Shown here piece after piece: positions 11,801-24,216 of a stretch of 64,000 bases of DNA. How positions within the stretch are numbered: position 1 is the stretch's first letter; the number at the start of each line of letters is the position of its first letter. The translations under genes were made by a program, and so were the position numbers. Under the pieces are notes generated by a model. The model had not been told where the DNA came from. It saw only the letters and a program-made list of their open reading frames with translations, and made no database searches. Source of the DNA: Prunella strophiata (lineage: Eukaryota > Chordata > Aves > Passeriformes > Prunellidae); the NCBI GenBank assembly GCA_036583965.1, contig JAZBQD010000017.1:25330385-25394384 (forward strand). The letters run 5' to 3'.

Positions 11801-14359
11801 ATAGGTTACAGAGGGTTAGCTTGGATAGTCTCTGTGGCATGTTTGTTCCATGTCACAAACAGCAGAAGTGAGGTGACAGGGTGTTACTACAGCCTAAACA
11901 CACCACAAAGGCATCTGTCAGCCCAGGCACATAAAAGAGAGTACCATGTCACCAAAATCCTACTATAATTTATTTATACTTGTCATTTTTAGTACAGCTA
12001 GGCTTTTACAAGCTATTGTTTTTCTTCACGTCTACTAAGGAGTCAAATTTTTCAACTCACAACTTGATAATATTGACATATTTCAATTAATTTTTCTTAT
12101 GAATTGATTATTTAAAACTTTCTAATGAATCTCAGCCTGGCCAGCAAAGCTGAAGGATTAGCCATTCCTAGCTTTTTGTGTTTTATGAAGGATCGCCAAT
12201 TTCCAGCACTTTTTGCGTTCTACTAGTAATGGCACTGCCCCATAAATACTTGCCTCCTATGTGAAAATAGCAATTCAAAATCTGCATATTATGATGTGTA
12301 GGGAAGAAAACCTCTTATGTTTTTCCAGTTACAATATTGCTGAGGCCTAAACTTGTATTACAGAAAGGATGGAAATTGGTCTCAACACACCTGAGGAAAG
12401 TGAAAGGAATTTGCCTTAGGACTAGTGGTATGGGTGAAAGTTTAAGAAAGTTTAATCTAATCCTAGATGCTAATTTTAGGAACTTTAGTGCTATTCAGAA
12501 ACTGAAATTCAGAGACAGACATTGGCTTTCAGTGTGTAAGGCTCACTCCTATTCATAATGAATACCTTGGTATTACAATTGCCTTCAAGGGAAAGAGGAG
12601 CTGGGTTTCAAAGAAAGCTTTTACATTAGTTTACTTTAAAATACTCTGTGGAAAGATCACTTGCTGACTTTAATTGAATGTCCAAAAAAGTAGAAGAAAT
12701 ACTAAAGAAAAGCTTGAATTATGTATGAAAGAAATTAGAAAAAAAATGAGACTACAAAAATAGAAACTAAAATTTAGTGAGAAAAGGAAAATTTAAGAAT
12801 TAGAGATTGATGCAATCCAAATCAGTGGAAATATGAAGATCTATTTGAGTCCAAGATCTATTTGAGAGAGAGAGAAAAAAAACACTGGATATCTGTATAA
12901 CATTAAAATAAAAGATGTAATTAAACTGTGTGAAACAAATCCATCAAAATCTGACTTTTGAAACATTTACAGAAAGTATGAATATCATGTGAAACCTATA
13001 ATGGTATTTAGATGCCTGTTTTGCCTTTGAGGAGCTAATCCTGTAATGAAAATTATGTTCAATATATTTAGTAACAGGTGTTTGCATATGGGGTTTTTTT
13101 AATGATTACATTATTTCAAGTGTCTATAGATTTCTTCACCATTCTAGAGATAAAAGAGGTACAATACTAGAGGTAAAATTTTATCTAAATGGAAATAAAG
13201 GTTTTTTTTTTTCTTCTGTCTGAGTCAGGGCAATTATGTGCTGGCCTTAAAACCTGCAAAACAAAAGAAAATATAATCCCCACCTCTTCCAGTTCACTAT
13301 TGCTTTTCTCCAAGTATTGTTAAAATATTTCATTTGGGAATTAATTTGAGAAACCACGTGAGCTTCCTACCAACCAAGAAATTTAAGTCCATTGAATTTG
13401 GTAAAAGCTGCCACGTAAAATTTTGGTTTTGCTCAGCAGTGCACCTAACTTTCTTCCTCTTTCTTTTATTTTGAACTAATGAATTAACCCAGACTATACA
13501 ATGAGAAAAATAGCAAAAAAAGTAGAATGAGACAATTCCTTTAATAAGATCTTAACCATGTTCAATTAAAAAAATGCACAAAACCAAGAAGAAACATCAC
13601 AGTGGATTTGGATTTGAATTAACAATAATGTTATATATAATGCTTAAAGTGTACTAGCTGAGAACCAATTATACTTTTTGATGTGAACCTTGAATATAAC
13701 CCAGTCTGTCACTTAATCCATGCAATCTTTTTCCTTTTAATCTGAACTGACTTCTCCCACTACATAACGTCTACCTCTGAGCTCATCCCACCAAAAGGAA
13801 AAAGCAAGGTTTTAAGGAAGCAACAGCAAAATTATCTTTTGTCCTCAGATGATGAATAATTGGTATCAGGATGCTAATTATATTAGGTTCTGTTCAATTA
13901 TTTTATATTAGCTTAGTATCTCATTCTACTCCACTCTATAGAGCAAAAACTTGTTAGTGACAAGATTATTTTCTTTAAATGTAACAAGTCTAGGGAGTTA
14001 TTTGCTTCATATTTAATGACAGCTGAAGAACACAATTATAGAGGAGATATTAAACAAAGACTTATACCTTCTGCAAGTCTATTGTTGTTTTTTGTTGTAT
14101 TTAGTGTTTTATGCATTTTTCCTAACAGTAAATTCAGTAATATACAGCAGTCAGACTGGTGAGTTTGTCTTAATGAAGGAACATCCTGCTGCATTCTGAA
14201 CAATTAGAGTAAATTAGTGCTTTGCATTTATGTCTCTATCATAACATTTCATGGTCAGACTGTGAGATAGGGAGGAGCTGTTTGCTGTAGAGTTTGAAAA
14301 CAGAATGGAAAAGAAACAGAAAAAAAAATAAATTAAGCAAATCAATATTCCTTCCATCC
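8876..14359. other. Long AT-rich stretch without a recognised gene
   Basis: About 5.5 kb of unique-looking DNA. Contents worth noting are a 17-base A run at 11643-11659 and a short direct repeat of 'agatctatttgag' at 12837-12849 and 12854-12866, followed by a short GA tract. ORFs at 10738-10941 (-), 11172-11387 (+) and 12337-12558 (+) are 67-73 codons, show no domain and have no clear splice signals. Confidence 0.55.
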
Positions 14360-14920
14360 TGTTTTGGTTGGTATAGAATTAGTTTTCCTTAACAGCAGGT
14401 ACAGTGCTGTGTTTTTCATTTTGGATGGCAATAATGTTGATAACACATTGCTGGTTCAGTTGCTGAGCAGTGCTTAAAATAAGTCAAGGATTTTTCAGCT
14501 TATGCTGCCCTGCTGAAATTGGGGTTGGCAGTGCACAAGAAGCTGGGAGAGAGCACACCAGGGCAGCTGATTCCAACTGGCCATGTGGCAGCATGTTCAG
14601 TGCATAAACTACTGGGAAAGCTGGCCAGGAGCTGCTGCTTGGGAAGTGGCTGGAAATCTGCTGGTTGGTGGTGAGCAGTTCTTTTTTACTTGCAACCCTT
14701 GTTTTTCTTGGGCTTTATTTTTCTCTCTTTTTGTTGCTTTCCCTTACATTTTTGATTAATATTTTTGTCATTATTATTTCATTGTTTAAGCTGTTTTATT
14801 TTCAATCCAGGAGTTTTCTCACTTTTACCCTTTCAATTCTCTCCCCCATCCAACCAGAGGGAAGTGAGAAATTGGCTCTGAGGTGGTTAATTGCTGTCTG
14901 GAGTGAAATTATGACACACC
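14360..14920 (+). mobile_element. Probable solo LTR (avian ERVL-type)
   Basis: A segment of about 560 bases starts 'tgttttggttggtatagaat' and ends near 'gaaattatgacaca', giving TG...CA ends. Recognisable avian LTR text includes 'ttgataacacattgctggtt', 'cagcatgttcagtgcataaa' (TATA-like) and 'ggagttttctcacttttacc'. The last lies just before a C-rich 'ctctcccccatccaacc' block and a poorly conserved 3' end. Sequence in between is T-rich where the R/U5 region should be. No gag, pol or env text flanks it, so it is interpreted as a solo LTR. No target-site duplication was found, which suggests old age. The ORF at 14665-14955 lies within or overlaps this LTR and is not a gene. Confidence 0.75.
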
Positions 14921-15067
14921 TTTCAAAGTTTTTTCTGAATGTTTGCTGCAACTGAAAATCTGCTTATTTTGTTTATTTTTATGATCCTTTAGGAGAGTGC
15001 TATGAATCCTAATTTTTTTTATACATACAGAAGTGCTGTACATGCATAAAAAGGGGGAAACAAGAAA

Positions 15068-15119
15068 ATATACCAAACATTTGAAAACCTTTTATATATA
15101 CCAAACATTTGAAAACCTT
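15068..15119 (+). repeat. 28-base tandem duplication
   Basis: Two identical 24-base copies ('ataccaaacatttgaaaacc' is the core) occur at 15068-15091 and 15096-15119, with a period of 28 bases. Identity of the copies points to a recent local duplication. Confidence 0.9.
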
Positions 15120-15184
15120 CAGCAGAATTTCTATAATTTCTCATAAATATGTTTGGGGGAAAAGTTTTTTGATAAAACAAATTC

Positions 15185-15258
15185 CAAAAAAACCAAACCA
15201 AACCAAAACCCCAACCAACCAGCCAAACAAACAAACAAAACCCCAAAACTAAAACCAA
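15185..15258 (+). repeat. A/C-rich tract with CCAAAA units
   Basis: This low-complexity run of CCAAA and CAAAC units is the reverse complement of the GGTTTT-type tracts elsewhere in the window. It explains the minus-strand ORFs at 15019-15316. Confidence 0.85.
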
Positions 15259-17555
15259 CTTGTTTTTCAAAGTAGTTTGATCTGGAATGAAACAGTCTTA
15301 AGAAATGCTCTAACAAGGATTAAAATGGGATGTCAGTACGGTTTGTTGTTTCCTACTGCATTGCTTTTTACTTGGAAGTGCAAGGTCTGAGGTGTTCTTT
15401 GCAGTTTGTACCAATGATAGTCTTCATCTGCTATTTTCCACTTATGGACTTTCTCACATTATTTTATTTAAGCTCACTAGAAAAGCAAATGGATTGATGA
15501 CCCCAGCTCACATTGTCAGCAAGTTTAGCTGAAAGCATCATGCAGCCTTCCAAAATTTAGCCAGCTACATGCCCTTTCTCAGGTTGTATTTAAAGAGTGT
15601 GTTTTATTCACACCACTGGTATTAATGATGGATTATTTTATATGAATAAGATAATCTGCTTCCCCTTAGGAGGCTATAGAGATCCAGGAAAATTGACTTC
15701 ATTTAATATGAACATTTATTTTTAGTGTGCAAAATCCTATTAAAGTTATTTATACGGCAGGAATGCTAACAAAAGAAGAGCCAGAGAACCAGTTTTAAGT
15801 CATTTATATCTAAATATCAATGAGTTTTACTGCCTTGTGGCAAACTGGTAGTTAATTAAATAAAAATATTCCATAAAAAATTCTTTAGACTGAAGTGTAT
15901 AATTGGTTCTACTCTGCCTGTCTTAACCCTAAGAGACTTACTTACAAATAAGAGAATTAAAAGTCTTTGAACTTGTTCTAGGTGAATTTTATTATTCTGG
16001 TGGTTTTTTTAATAGCTTTATGCTGCTTTTCATAAAAAAAATGTCCACTAGCAGCTGTTTACAACCATTAGAACTGGATGGATCATTTGTGTTCTGTTAT
16101 CACATCATTTGCCAACAATTGTTGATAATTATTAACAGTAAGATTCATGTAGAGAAGAATTAAAAGAAAGAAAACCCAACCAGACTAAAAGATCTGAGTA
16201 TATAGTTGGTTTTTGTATTTACAAAATTCTTACAAAGAAAGGCTTGTGTGTTTTACATGATCTAAGTCTAATACAGTGTCACTAATCTGTACAAACAAAG
16301 CCAGTAAGATGTTTCATAAACGAATGCTTTTAGGAGAAAATAACCATTCATTGAAAATTCAGGTAGTGTCTGTTTTCTCAAATGTCTTGTCTTGCTCAGG
16401 AGAAGGGGGGTTTCTTAAGAAATGAATAATGCATTTTTAAAAAAAGTTTTATTGATATTTTAAAAAAGAGAATTGACCTGAATTAATCCACAATTTCTTC
16501 TGTTAGAATAAAAAGTCTCCTAAAACGTTAGTAAGACCTCTGTTCAAAAATGCACATAAAACCAATTTGTCCTTTTTTCCTTTTTAAAGGTAGTATTCAT
16601 CCTGTCTTCATCTGAAAGAAATTATGAAAGAGAATACAGAGGATCAAACAGAATATATCCTGACTCACATCTTCCACAATTTACATTCAAAGCAACACAG
16701 AGTATAGAAGCAGAATGTATTTTTTTTCTAAAAATTTGATCTTAATAAACAGAAGCAAAAACACAGCAATGCTTGTAAGGCAGGAATATTTCTGCCATCA
16801 TTAATTATTCTAGCTTTGAACAAAAGCAGATGCGAGTCTTCCTTTAATTAGAGGTCTTGTACCAGCTTGTTAATAAAGCAGTAACTTGCAGCCCTAAAAT
16901 CACTGTGTTTGCAAGATGATAGAATAGCTACCAGCAATCACTATTCTGTCCCTACAGGAATACATTTTCCAGGGAAATACTCACTGGCCAAAAACAAGCA
17001 TCGTGGTAAGTGACACTGGCAACTTAGGTCAGCTGTGTCTGCACATGAGAAGACACGCTACGCTATGCACTCTTCAGTGAAGCTAATGGCTACAGTGTTT
17101 TCCTCTGTAGCTTAAGAACTTGACAAGAAAATAAAGACCCATGGAGTAACTTCATGGGAAAGAACACTATCAATTGGATATTGCCTTAAATCATTGGTAA
17201 CTCCTGTGTTAAGCAGCTGTTACTGTGTGTATTGCAGGAATTTGCTGGATATACGTTTTTTACCTGCAATATTCTTGTCTGAAAATTCTGGCCTCTGCCA
17301 AGGATTTTCTTTCATATTCAGTTTCACAAAATAATGGAAAACTAGCTAGTAAAAAAAAAAAAATAAAAAAGGAAATCAAGCTAAGAAATTTCAGAATTAG
17401 TTAAGACAAGCTATATAATTTTCTATTCCCTTATTATGCAAATCACATTTAAATTTCTGTATAAAGAACAGGGAAAAATTCTCTCATAAAAGATGTAAAC
17501 CTAAAATGAATTCTGACATAATAATAAGTTCCTCTACTAAGAGGATAAAAAGAAG
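15259..17555. other. AT-rich unique DNA with one exon-like segment
   Basis: No repeat family is recognised. The 15415-15800 part looks compositionally complex and could be constrained non-coding DNA, but this cannot be tested without alignment. A 48-base exon-like segment at 16958-17005 is annotated separately. The 12-base A run at 17350-17361 is simple sequence. Confidence 0.5.
16958..17005 (+). other. Candidate short exon (48 nt, frame-preserving)
   Basis: Upstream is a good 3' splice site ('ctattctgtccctacag'). Downstream is the perfect 5' splice core 'gtaagt' directly after 'catcgtg'. The enclosed 48 bases are a multiple of three and contain no stop in any of the three plus-strand frames. 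The first frame reads EYIFQGNTHWPKTSIV. The 160 bases upstream contain several homeodomain-type TAAT cores and look information-rich. I do not recognise the peptide. Splice-site pairs this good also occur by chance in a window of this size, so this is a candidate only. Confidence 0.22.
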
Positions 17556-17828
17556 AATCCTGGGAATGACTGACCTGTCAGCCTCATCTCTGCTCTTTTT
17601 AAGGTGCAGTTTCTCCTAGAAGAAACTATGATCTCCCTATGGGACACCGGGAGGTGACACAACCAATGTGACTTCACAGACCAAATCATGCCTTACTAAT
17701 TCATACAGTGGTTTTCTGTGATGGAATGACTGAACGGTGGACAAGGAAAGAACTACAGGTGTCATTTACCTATAAGGCCTTTGATGTAATCCTCCAAAAC
17801 ATTCCTGCCACTAAATGGGACAGGTGTG

Positions 17829-17862
<34 letters not shown>

Positions 17863-18912
17863 ATGGATGTTTAATTGGGTAAAGAATTGTCTGAATGGTC
17901 ATACCCAAAAACTTTTATATTCAGTGTCTCAATTTCCAGGTGGAAACCAGCAATGAGTGATGCCCCTCAAGGATCTATACTAGCAACCATACCATGAACA
18001 TCTTCCTTGATGACATAGTGGGATTGAGAATACTCTCAGGAAGTTTGCAGACAACACAAACTGGATTTGATGGAGCAAAGGGATGCTATCCAGAGGGACC
18101 CTGACAGGTTTGACAGGGGAAATCTCTTGAAGTTCAAAAAGTACAAGAGCAAAGTCCTGCACCTGGGTCAGGGTAACCCCCAGTATCAGCATGGGCTGGG
18201 GGATGAAGGGACTGGCAGCAGCCCTGCCAAGAATGACTCAGGAGTGGTGATGGATGAAAACGTGGACATGACCCAGCCATGGGCACTCCCAGCCCAGAGA
18301 GCCAAACGTGTCCTGGGCTGCATCCAAAGCAGCGTGGGCAGCAGGGGAGGGAGGGGATTCTGCCCCTCTGCTCTGGTGAGAGCCCATCTGGAACCCTGTA
18401 TCCAGCTCTGGGGTACCAGCACAGGGAGGACATGGATCTGCTAGTGCAGGTCCACAAGGGGACCATTTAATGATCCTCAATAATCCATGAATGACGAGAG
18501 GGCTGAAACATCTTCCCTATGAAAGAAGATTGAGAAGATGAAAGAAATTTTTTTGGCCTAGAGAAGAGACGCCTCCTGGAGGCCTCATTGCAACCTTCCA
18601 ATATTTAAAAAGGAGTCTGTATGAAAGACAGAGATACTTTTTCTAAATTCCTTAGGGACAGGAAAAGGGGAAAGAGTTTTAAATTGAAAGAGATTTGAGT
18701 GTATTTGAGTAGATTTAGTATAAGGAAGATATTTTTAACATGAGAGTGGTAAACATTAGCACAGGTTGTCCAGAGAAGCTGTGGATACCCCATCTGTGGA
18801 AGTGTTCAAAGTCAGGCTGGATGGGAATTTGATCTAGTGAAGGATGTCCCTGGTCATGGCAGATAAATTGGACTATATGATCTTGGAGATTGGATCCCTT
18901 CTAACACAAAAT
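17556..18912 (+). mobile_element. CR1 LINE, longest copy (RT C-terminal half to 3' end)
   Basis: This copy of about 1.36 kb covers the distal reverse transcriptase domain through to the 3' UTR. It begins near 'gactgacctgtcagcctcat' and passes 'ggacaaggaaagaactacag' and 'gatgcccctcaaggatctat' (the remnant of the VPQGS-type motif). It continues through 'gggatgctatccagagggac', 'aaagtcctgcacctgggtca' and 'gtgtcctgggctgcatccaa', and ends in the usual 3' block with 'ggctggatgggaatttgatc'. It carries frameshifts and stops. The catalytic [FY]xDD motif reads F-A-D-N at 18044-18055, so the second catalytic Asp is lost. The longest residual ORF is 18067-18444 (125 codons). A GGAT microsatellite has expanded inside it at 17837-17868. 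It is a dead element. Confidence 0.95.
17837..17868 (+). repeat. (GGAT)8 microsatellite inside CR1
   Basis: Eight perfect GGAT units occur, translated in one frame as a repeating M-D-G-W peptide. The run sits in the CR1 ORF2 remnant at a place where CR1 copies carry a short 'gatggatgg' seed, so it likely grew by slippage after insertion. Confidence 0.95.
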
Positions 18913-21900
18913 AATCTTTGGTTCAGCTTTCAGTTCAGAAACCAATTACCTTCTTTGGGTATATAAACAGAGAGCTGGATTAGAGATTATGAGTACTCTT
19001 TTTCAGCAGTCTAATGTGTAATCGCAGAAAACTTGTTTCATTTAATCTCATTAAGAAAATTTAAAAATTTAAAAATCCTTTCTGTCTTAACCATTATGGT
19101 CTAGTAAATTTCTTATTACTAGAGACGAAAAAGGAAAAAAAGTACTGAATGTGAAAGCCCATTCTACCAATCTCTTACCAACACCCAGATCTATTTCATG
19201 GCAAAATATCACTGAATACTGATAATCACATTACAAACCTGAATATGCAAGTAAAATCAGATCCCTAAAGTTTTCAGAGTGAAATTGTGTCTGAAAGGTA
19301 AGTTTCTCTGCCCTAAGCGACACTTCATTTATTAGTAAGACAGTCTAAAATGATGCTTTGCAAAGTGACAGGAAATGGCTGAAATCTTTCTTCCTCTGAC
19401 CCCCTTAGGGAAACAGCCACCTTGACTGCCATACAGAGTTACTGGAATTGCACAGCAGTGCTGCAAAGAAATCACTTGTGCTTGCATGCACAGACATGAG
19501 ATCCTCAGGCCAAAACACCCTTCTACACCTCTGCCCTGGCTCTCACAAGGTGCTCCTGCTTATTGAGCTGCTCAGTTTTTGAACAGAGCTACTGTGCACC
19601 CTATAAGGCTGCTGAAACAGTTAAATATTTCAGTATTGCAAACCAACTTATTCAGATATTCAGACCTCCCTGCCTGAGAGATTGTACGCTGGTTGTTGAA
19701 GCAAAGGTCCTACTCCATTTCACTTTCCTGATAGGTTCTTCAACCTAGATACAAATTGTACTTAATAAATTCCAGGAATAACCAGTTCCAGAGATTTTCC
19801 CTTCTGTGAAAATATTCCCTTTGGAAATCCCATATTTCTTCCAGGACATTCTTTGTTTTTTCCCATTTTTCTGAGAGGAAGTGCTTATTTATTCCTATTG
19901 ACACTGTCTTTACAAATCACAATCTCCTACATTCGTGCAAATGTCTTTTTTTCAAGTGAAAGTGATGCAGTCTTTATACGGAAGCCCAGCATATCTGATC
20001 AATTTAGAGCAACTACTTCCTTTTTAAGATTTGTAGCCAGAATTTAATGCACACTTCAATTCTGGAGTATTATATTTATTACTTTTTCCTACTATTTTTT
20101 ACACATATTAATAACAATAAAGAACACCTGAGAAAGGGAACATAATAATTCTCCCTTTGAAAGGCTCTGATAGGAGGCAAGACATATTTTTATCCCGGCT
20201 AACTAATATGTGTTAATTACTTGAAAAAAACAAACATACAAACAAAAAAACAAACAGGAGATATTTCATCTCATGTGCTAAACTCATTTCATCTGACTGT
20301 GCTAGAAATTTCCTCACACAAGGGAACAGTACTTGGGAATTTTTGTCCTGTTTCTAATAAAAAAACTTTCAGTGATACAGATGAATTATGAACTCATTTT
20401 TGGTTTTACCAAATGGTTCCATCAGGTACAAATTAAATAATGTCAAAGAAGTTGTAATATGAGTCCTCTTTTCAACTATAAATGCTGTTTTCAAATGTGT
20501 TTACAGGCTTCAGCAGTTTTTTTTTAGAGCTAAATATGTTCAAAACAAAACATTTTTATAGAGATTATTTTTTTAACTATGATCTATTTAGTTTGTTTTA
20601 AACTTGTTGAACAATCCTTTCTGTTGTTTTTTTTTTTTTTTTTTTTTTTTAAGCTTTAAAGGTATTCATTTGGAGAACTTTTAGTGCTAAATATAATTTT
20701 TGTGCTTTCATAAAAAGAATTAATGTGACACCTCAGAATGGTTTTAAGGTGGGACAGTTATCACATAATTAATTTAGCTAACACTAATCACAAAATAATT
20801 AATTCTTGTTGTAAAAAGAATTTTCTCCAGAATTGGAGCTTCAAAATTTTTCATTAATCTCTGCCTTTATTCATGCTCTATCTGTCCACACAACAAGTAA
20901 GAAAAAAAGCAAAAAAAAATCCAAAAACAAATAAAAAAACCATTGTTTATCGTCTACCTACAGAATTGGTCCTGTCTGCAGATTTTATTACACTTTCTGG
21001 ACATAAAAAAGAGTATCATATAATCTATAGTTTAAACTATAGGTTTGACAATTGTGTTACAGTATTCCTGAATATTTAAACAAAACAATGCATCAATGAA
21101 GGTTGAAGACCAAAGAATAAACACCTTGTGTTGTTACCTGGGAGAAGAAGGGAAGCAAAATCACTGTAAAGAGAACAGTTAGTCTTTTGTACCACTTACA
21201 GAACTGTGCAGAACTGCCTCATGGAGTTCAGCAGAGGTTCCCTAGTTAGACAGAGATGGCAGTGATATCTAACTAAACGCTTACCTCAAAATATTTTCAG
21301 ATTGTCTTGAATTTTTGAAAGGTGTCTTTTGAATGCTTTTGTTTACCATTTAGATAAATAAATGCCGTAAGAGTCTATTGTCGTAAATGCTCTCTAAAAA
21401 GTGTGTGTCAGGGACAGAATAATAGCTGGAAAATATAAAAAAGAAGGGGGGGGGGTTTTTTTTCCCCACTGAGGATTGTAATTTTAAAACATAATAAGCT
21501 ATTTATCACTTCTCATATATGCAACAATTATAGTTTATGCAGGAATAAAAGGACTAAAACTCTGTAGGACACTATATCTTCAGTGGTGTTTCCCATCACC
21601 AAACAGGACACAGTTAGAAGACTCATAAAAGCCCTACACTTTTATAGTTCTCTGTGTCCTTTAAAGGCTACAAAAATGTAAAGCCTTTAGTTCTCAGAGT
21701 CTTGATTTCAACTGAAAATTAATTAATGGGATGCAATAATTTAACCAGACACATTTTACCAAACTAACCAGGTAATTTTATGCTGTCTTTTTTATTTTTA
21801 ACACTATTTTTGTATTTACTTGATATCTGAGAAATATGAGATTTCTCAAAAGAAAGGATAAGTTATTTAAAAGCATTAAATATGTTCAAAAGTACAATGT

Positions 21901-23153
21901 GCTTACTTTGAAAGACCTCAGTAAAAGAGTGTTCTTAATGGCAAAATTATCTAAGTACTTTCCAACATGTATTAATTCAAAATTAATTGCTCTGCTAAAT
22001 ACTTATTTCAGAAATCACAAAGTTTTCCTTCTTATTCCAGTAGCTTTTGTTCTTATTGAGTATACTGAATGTATCACAATGCTGATTTGAGAGTGGAGAT
22101 AAAAATCCCAGCATTTTAACTGGAAATATATCATTAGAAGATTATGTAAGATAAGTATGATACTTTAATAAAGAGAGAACTTATACTAATGGCAGCTTAA
22201 CTATTTATACAAGTTTTCCTCTGAAGTATTTAGCTTTTTGCTTTAGGCAGTAGCCTCCAGATAGAGGAGGAAACAAAACCCTCATCTGGTTGAAAAGGAA
22301 AAATTCTTCCTCTGATCAGTGAAATGGCACTTATGATTTTCCTTTTCAGTCTTTAGGCAAGACTCACACCCTGTGAGTTTTTGTGGAACTGGTGTTCCCA
22401 TTTGTCTGTCACTCATTTGCTTCCAGGTACAAACCCAAACTTCCATGTGAATCTCCAAGGTGAGTTGGGCAGGAGCACAAGTGCAAGGCAATGCAATCCC
22501 TCCAGCCAGACCCCAATGGGACAGACCCAGCTCTATGGCAGAGTCCTTCAGAAGACTTCAACTTTAGTCAAAGCTGCTTTGAAATTAAGCTGATATATTC
22601 ATTGCTGAAGATAGGAAAAAAACAATGCCACAGAGCTTGCAGTATCCAATGCTGGTCTCAGCCACTCTCAAAGCAATCTTGGATATTTTCAAGGGCTCAC
22701 AAAATCCTGGAGTGACAGCATTGAAATTCTTGTTATTTATGTAACTGAAGGGAAAGAAATGAAAGACGGAACGTGACAGCCTTCACAGCATTTCACTGAC
22801 AGACAGACTACTATCTGAAATTGTTTGTGCACTGAGGGAAAAATGAACTTAAGGCAAAAACTGGAATATAAACAGCAGGGCAACAGCCCAGAACCTGGTC
22901 AGTTCATAAAGGAAGAAAAAGCCTTTTCTTACTACCAAAACCTGTGTTTTATTTAAGTGAACTAAACTCTCCAATTCACTGCCACAGTAAATCTTCTACC
23001 CTTCAATTACTATTTTACTTAAACTGAGTGAGCTGCCTTTTTAGTGACCCAGAAAACGTATCTTTCTCCACAGGATGCAGTTCTGCTAACCATTATATAT
23101 CTACCTGCTGCTACACACAAAATATACATTTTGCTAACAACAGCAGCAGTAAC
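18913..23153. other. Long AT-rich stretch without a recognised gene
   Basis: About 4.2 kb of unique-looking DNA. It contains a 24-base T run at 20627-20650, a perfect 18-base palindrome at 21025-21042 and a G9T8 block near 21446-21463. A somewhat less AT-rich part at 22240-22740 holds a microexon-like segment (22427-22459). ORFs of 60-84 codons (for example 21836-22090 and 22491-22715) show no domain. Confidence 0.5.
20627..20650 (+). repeat. Poly-T tract (24 bases)
   Basis: This is an uninterrupted run of T. No retroposon body or target-site duplication is apparent beside it, so it is treated as simple sequence. Confidence 0.9.
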
Positions 23154-23279
23154 TATTTTTTTTTGTTTTGTTTGGGATTTTTTTGTTGGGTTTTTTTGTT
23201 TGTTTGGTTTTTTTTGGTTTTTTTTTGGTTTTTGTTTGTTTGTTTTGTTTTTGTTTTCTTTTTTTTTTTTTTTTTGTTT
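23154..23279 (+). repeat. T-rich tract with interspersed G
   Basis: About 125 bases of T runs broken by G, GG or GGG. It fully explains the overlapping 84-101 codon ORFs on both strands here (Phe/Val/Cys-rich in one sense, Lys/Asn/Gln/Thr-rich in the other). Confidence 0.92.
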
Positions 23280-23939
23280 CTGCACATTGCATATCATCTT
23301 TGTAAAATGAATTCCCATAAACATGCTTAGTAGAGCTGAGGACCTCTATAAGATTGTTGAATGAAACAAGAATATTATCACACCACATAATTTACACCTT
23401 AAAAAATGTAAGCTCTTCACAGCCAAAGTATGGAGTAGCCTTCAGAGCTGTACAGTTTAAATAATGAGAAGGAATTTTGCATAGTTAGAATCAGAGTCTT
23501 AATCCAAGTGTATCAGGTGCATTAATCAGAGTGGTGCTCACTCAAAGTTCAAAAGTTCTTTTCCTCTGAGAAATTAACTTTTTTCTTCAGGTTCATCAAC
23601 CTGTCATCTTGGTCAATTTTGCCAAAATTGACTTTTGCTAGAACCCCACTGGCATTTCTTTTATACTATAATTTAATTCCACATTTCCTCTATATCTTGT
23701 CTTCCATCTATTGCCCCCATTTAAAAATTTTGATCACTTTCACCTTCACTGACAATTTTAGCATGCTATGCAGCTTTTTTAGCCCCTGCACATAGATGGG
23801 TTGAAAGTATATTTTTTCCCCAGGGTTATTCAAGCATAAAAAGTATGATCTCACTACTTTCTGAGGCTTTAATTATTTGAGTTTTTTTCCCCTGTTCTGC
23901 ATCATGTTACCATTGCATTGCACAAATTCATGATTTTAT
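23280..23939. other. AT-rich unique DNA, no gene seen
   Basis: No ORF or repeat can be supported. There is a perfect short hairpin at 23612-23632: a 9-base stem 'gtcaatttt' with a three-base loop. Confidence 0.55.
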
Positions 23940-24216
23940 ACAAGGCCACATAATGATAAGACAGGAGGGTAATGTCTTTAATCTGAAAGAAGAAAGATTT
24001 AGATTTGATATTAGGAATAAATCCTTTACTTTGAGGGTGGTAAAAGAGTGGAATAGGTTGCCCTGAGAAATTGTGAGTGCCTCATGCCTGGAATTGCTCA
24101 AGGTCAGGTTGGATGGGGCTTTGAGCAACCTGATCTAGTAAGTGACATCCCTGCTCATAGGACTGGAACTAGAGGGTCTTTAAAGTCCTTTCCAACCAAA
24201 ATCATTCAATTCTGAT
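23940..24216 (+). mobile_element. CR1 LINE fragment, 3' end
   Basis: This is a 5'-truncated CR1 with the standard 3' block. It runs from 'ttagatttgatattaggaat', through 'tttgagggtggtaaaagagt', 'aggttgccctgagaaattgt' and 'gtcaggttggatggggcttt', to 'agtcctttccaaccaaaatc', and ends near 'attcaattctgat'. It is non-coding; the minus-strand ORF at 23928-24128 is a shadow. Confidence 0.94.

Noticed and set aside
18067..18480. 125-codon plus ORF and several minus ORFs
   Set aside because: They lie inside a dead CR1 reverse transcriptase remnant.
19122..19297. Segment ending in AAAG/gtaagt
   Set aside because: The possible upstream acceptors are weak and every frame has stops.
23019..23388. Overlapping 84-101 codon ORFs on both strands
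   Set aside because: They are translations of a T/G low-complexity tract and have no protein-like composition.
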